Translations under genes and position numbers: made by a program
Shown here: positions 5,084 to 7,967 of the stretch, one piece after another
Numbering within the stretch: position 1 is the stretch's first letter
How the letters are laid out: the number at the start of each line of letters is the position of its first letter
From: Burkholderiales bacterium
GTDB lineage: Bacteria; Pseudomonadota; Gammaproteobacteria; Burkholderiales; SG8-39
Length of the DNA stretch: 7,967 nucleotides
Direction: 5' to 3'
Assembly (NCBI GenBank): GCA_020846575.1
Contig: JADLDQ010000246.1
Location: forward strand, 1-7,967
The notes under the pieces: model-generated
Database searches by the model: none
What the model was told of the DNA's origin: nothing
The model's input: the letters and a program-made list of their open reading frames with translations, nothing else

Positions 5084-6541
5084 CTACCTCGGCAGCAGCG
5101 AATACCCCATCAGGAATTCGTCCACGGCGCGCGCGCACTGGCGGCCCTCCCGGATCGCCCAGACCACCAGCGACTGCCCGCGCCGCATGTCTCCAGCAGC
5201 GAACACCTTGGGCACCGAGGTGGCGTAACAGCCCGGGCCCTCGGTTTGCGCCTTCGCGTTCCCGCGCGCGTCCTGCGCCACGCCGAACGCCTCGAGCACC
5301 GACGGTACCGGTGATACGAAACCCATCGCCAGCAGCACCAGGTCGGCCGGCAGTTCGAACTCGCTGCCCGGCGTCTCGCTCATGCGGCCGTCCTTCCACT
5401 CCAGGCGCGCGGCCACGAGCTTCACGATCTTGCCTGCCTCGCCGATGAACCGCTTGGTGCCGACGGACCAGTTGCGGACCACGCCTTCTTCGTGCGAGGA
5501 CGAGGTGCGCAGCCGCTGCGGCCAGTAGGGCCAGACGGGGTTGCGCTGCGGGTCGGGCGGCATGGGCAGCAGCTCGAACTGGATGATCGACTTCGCGCCG
5601 TGGCGGTTGGAGGTTCCCCCACAGTCCGACCCGGTATCGCCACCGCCGATGATCACCACGTGCTTGCCGCTCGCCCACAGCTCCGGCACGCCCGCATCGC
5701 CGGCCACGCGCCGGTTCTGAAGCGGCAGGAACTCCATGGCGAAGTGCACGCCTTGCAGTTCCCGCCCCGGGACAGGCAGGTCGCGCGGCTGTTCGGCCCC
5801 ACCCGAGAGCACCACGGCATCGAACTGCGCGAGGAGCTGTTCTGGCTCCACACGCGTCACCGGCCCATTGCCCGCCCCGAGCGGCGCCGCGCCCACGCAG
5901 TGGCTGGCGCGGAACTCCACCCCCTCGGCGCGCATCTGCGCGAGACGCCGGTCGATCAGCCACTTCTCCATCTTGAAGTCGGGAATGCCATAGCGCAGCA
6001 GCCCGCCGATGCGATCGTTCTTCTCGAACACCACCACGTCGTGCCCGGTGCGCGCGAGCTGCTGCGCGCAGGCAAGGCCCGCCGGTCCCGACCCCACGAT
6101 CGCGACCTTGCGGCCGGTGCGATGTGCCGGGGGCTGCGGCCGCACCCATCCCTGTTCCCAGGCCCTGTCGATGATCGCGTGCTCGATCGACTTGATGCCC
6201 ACGGGGTCCTGGTTGATGCGCAGCACGCACGCCTCCTCGCAGGGGGCGGGACAGACCCGGCCGGTGAACTCCGGGAAGTTGTTGGTCGAGTGCAGGGTCG
6301 CGAGCGAGCGCTCCCAGTCCTGGCGCCACACCAGGTCGTTGAAGTCGGGAATGATGTTGTTGACCGGGCAGCCGTTCATGCAGAACGGGATACCGCAGTC
6401 CATGCAGCGGCCGCCCTGGATTTTCGCGTCCTCGTCGGGCAGCCGAAGCACGAACTCGCGGTAGTGCCTCTTGCGCGCGTCCTTGTCCTCGTGCGGCTCC
6501 TCGAGCCGCTCGAAATCCATGAAACCGGTTACCTTGCCCAT
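5084..6541 (-). CDS. gltD: Glutamate synthase (NADPH) small subunit GltD, 485 aa
   Basis: The beta subunit of glutamate synthase oxidises NADPH and passes electrons through FAD and iron-sulfur clusters to GltB, which makes glutamate from glutamine and 2-oxoglutarate in the cytoplasm. The N-terminal iron-sulfur domain has Cys46, Cys49, Cys54 and Cys58 in GGRCMDCGIPFCMNGCP, then Cys97, Cys101 and Cys105. The FAD site is VGSGPAG (149-155) with FEKNDRIGG (172-180). The NADPH site is IIGGGDTGSDC (297-307). The C-terminal FAD segment is VFAAGDMRRGQSLVVWAI (446-463). Length is standard. I chose ATG 6539-6541: residues from MGKVTGFMDF onward match the family N terminus, and GGAG lies 3 nt upstream, an unusually short spacing. 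The frame extends to 6619 without family similarity. It follows gltB after 103 bp, the usual order. Confidence 0.97.
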   Translation of the reverse strand: MGKVTGFMDFERLEEPHEDKDARKRHYREFVLRLPDEDAKIQGGRCMDCGIPFCMNGCPVNNIIPDFNDLVWRQDWERSLATLHSTNNFPEFTGRVCPAPCEEACVLRINQDPVGIKSIEHAIIDRAWEQGWVRPQPPAHRTGRKVAIVGSGPAGLACAQQLARTGHDVVVFEKNDRIGGLLRYGIPDFKMEKWLIDRRLAQMRAEGVEFRASHCVGAAPLGAGNGPVTRVEPEQLLAQFDAVVLSGGAEQPRDLPVPGRELQGVHFAMEFLPLQNRRVAGDAGVPELWASGKHVVIIGGGDTGSDCGGTSNRHGAKSIIQFELLPMPPDPQRNPVWPYWPQRLRTSSSHEEGVVRNWSVGTKRFIGEAGKIVKLVAARLEWKDGRMSETPGSEFELPADLVLLAMGFVSPVPSVLEAFGVAQDARGNAKAQTEGPGCYATSVPKVFAAGDMRRGQSLVVWAIREGRQCARAVDEFLMGYSLLPR

Positions 6542-6578
6542 GTGCTCCGTATCCGTCGTATCTCGTCCCCGCCCGCGC

Positions 6579-6600
6579 GCATGGCCCGCTCGCGCCATGC
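6579..6600. repeat. 7-bp perfect inverted repeat in the gltB-gltD spacer
   Basis: GCATGGC (6579-6585) and GCCATGC (6594-6600) are perfect reverse complements separated by 8 nt, in the 103-bp gap between gltB and gltD. The stem could form in the mRNA 38 nt upstream of the gltD start. No U-run follows, so it is not a terminator. It could be an operator half-site pair, an RNA processing or stability element, or chance in GC-rich DNA. Confidence 0.35.
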
Positions 6601-6644
6601 ACCGGCCTCCGCGGTGCACGGGTGCCGGCCCGGGGCCCGCGATC

Positions 6645-7967
<1,323 letters not shown>

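Noticed and set aside
4452..6602. A single 716-codon minus-strand frame spanning gltD and the GDSL esterase
   Set aside because: Only its last 204 codons are real (the GDSL esterase). The rest is an out-of-frame reading of gltD, giving Arg/Gly/Ala-rich sequence without motifs.

Overview
The window is GC-rich and gene-dense, and every gene I can support lies on the minus strand, so transcription runs from high to low coordinates. Gene content suggests a betaproteobacterium, probably Burkholderiales or a relative: a gltB-gltD pair plus two Bug/TctC-type substrate-binding proteins of the tripartite tricarboxylate transporter (TTT) class, a family greatly expanded in that group. The organism is inferred from family content only.

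Layout in transcription order. The window opens inside gltB (6645-7967, 3' part), followed by gltD (5084-6541); together they encode the two NADPH-type glutamate synthase subunits. A lipoprotein GDSL esterase (4452-5066) follows 17 bp after gltD, then a small membrane-anchored DUF3301 protein (4025-4333). A perfect hairpin (3995-4015) marks the boundary with a second group: a TTT substrate-binding protein (2858-3871), a long UGSC-family protein (1093-2829), and a second TTT substrate-binding protein (15-1007).

The main result is that the UGSC-family gene appears to be a selenoprotein gene interrupted by one in-frame TGA (2509-2511). Conventional gene calling would split it into a 106-residue ORF ending in Gly-Cys and a separate downstream ORF with no credible start. 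Reading TGA as selenocysteine gives one 578-residue protein with a Cys-Sec-Gly-Thr-Cys centre at residues 106-110. A 7-bp hairpin with a 6-nt loop (AGUUGC) begins ten bases after the TGA. Its loop starts 17 nt after the TGA, the same spacing I recall for the E. coli fdhF SECIS element, and it carries a G at the second loop position. The C-terminal ~370 residues form a second conserved-looking domain of unknown function.

The second group looks like an operon in which two periplasmic solute receptors flank a selenocysteine redox-type enzyme. I infer that it captures and transforms an unknown, probably organic, solute. The TTT membrane subunits (TctA/TctB type) are not in the window.
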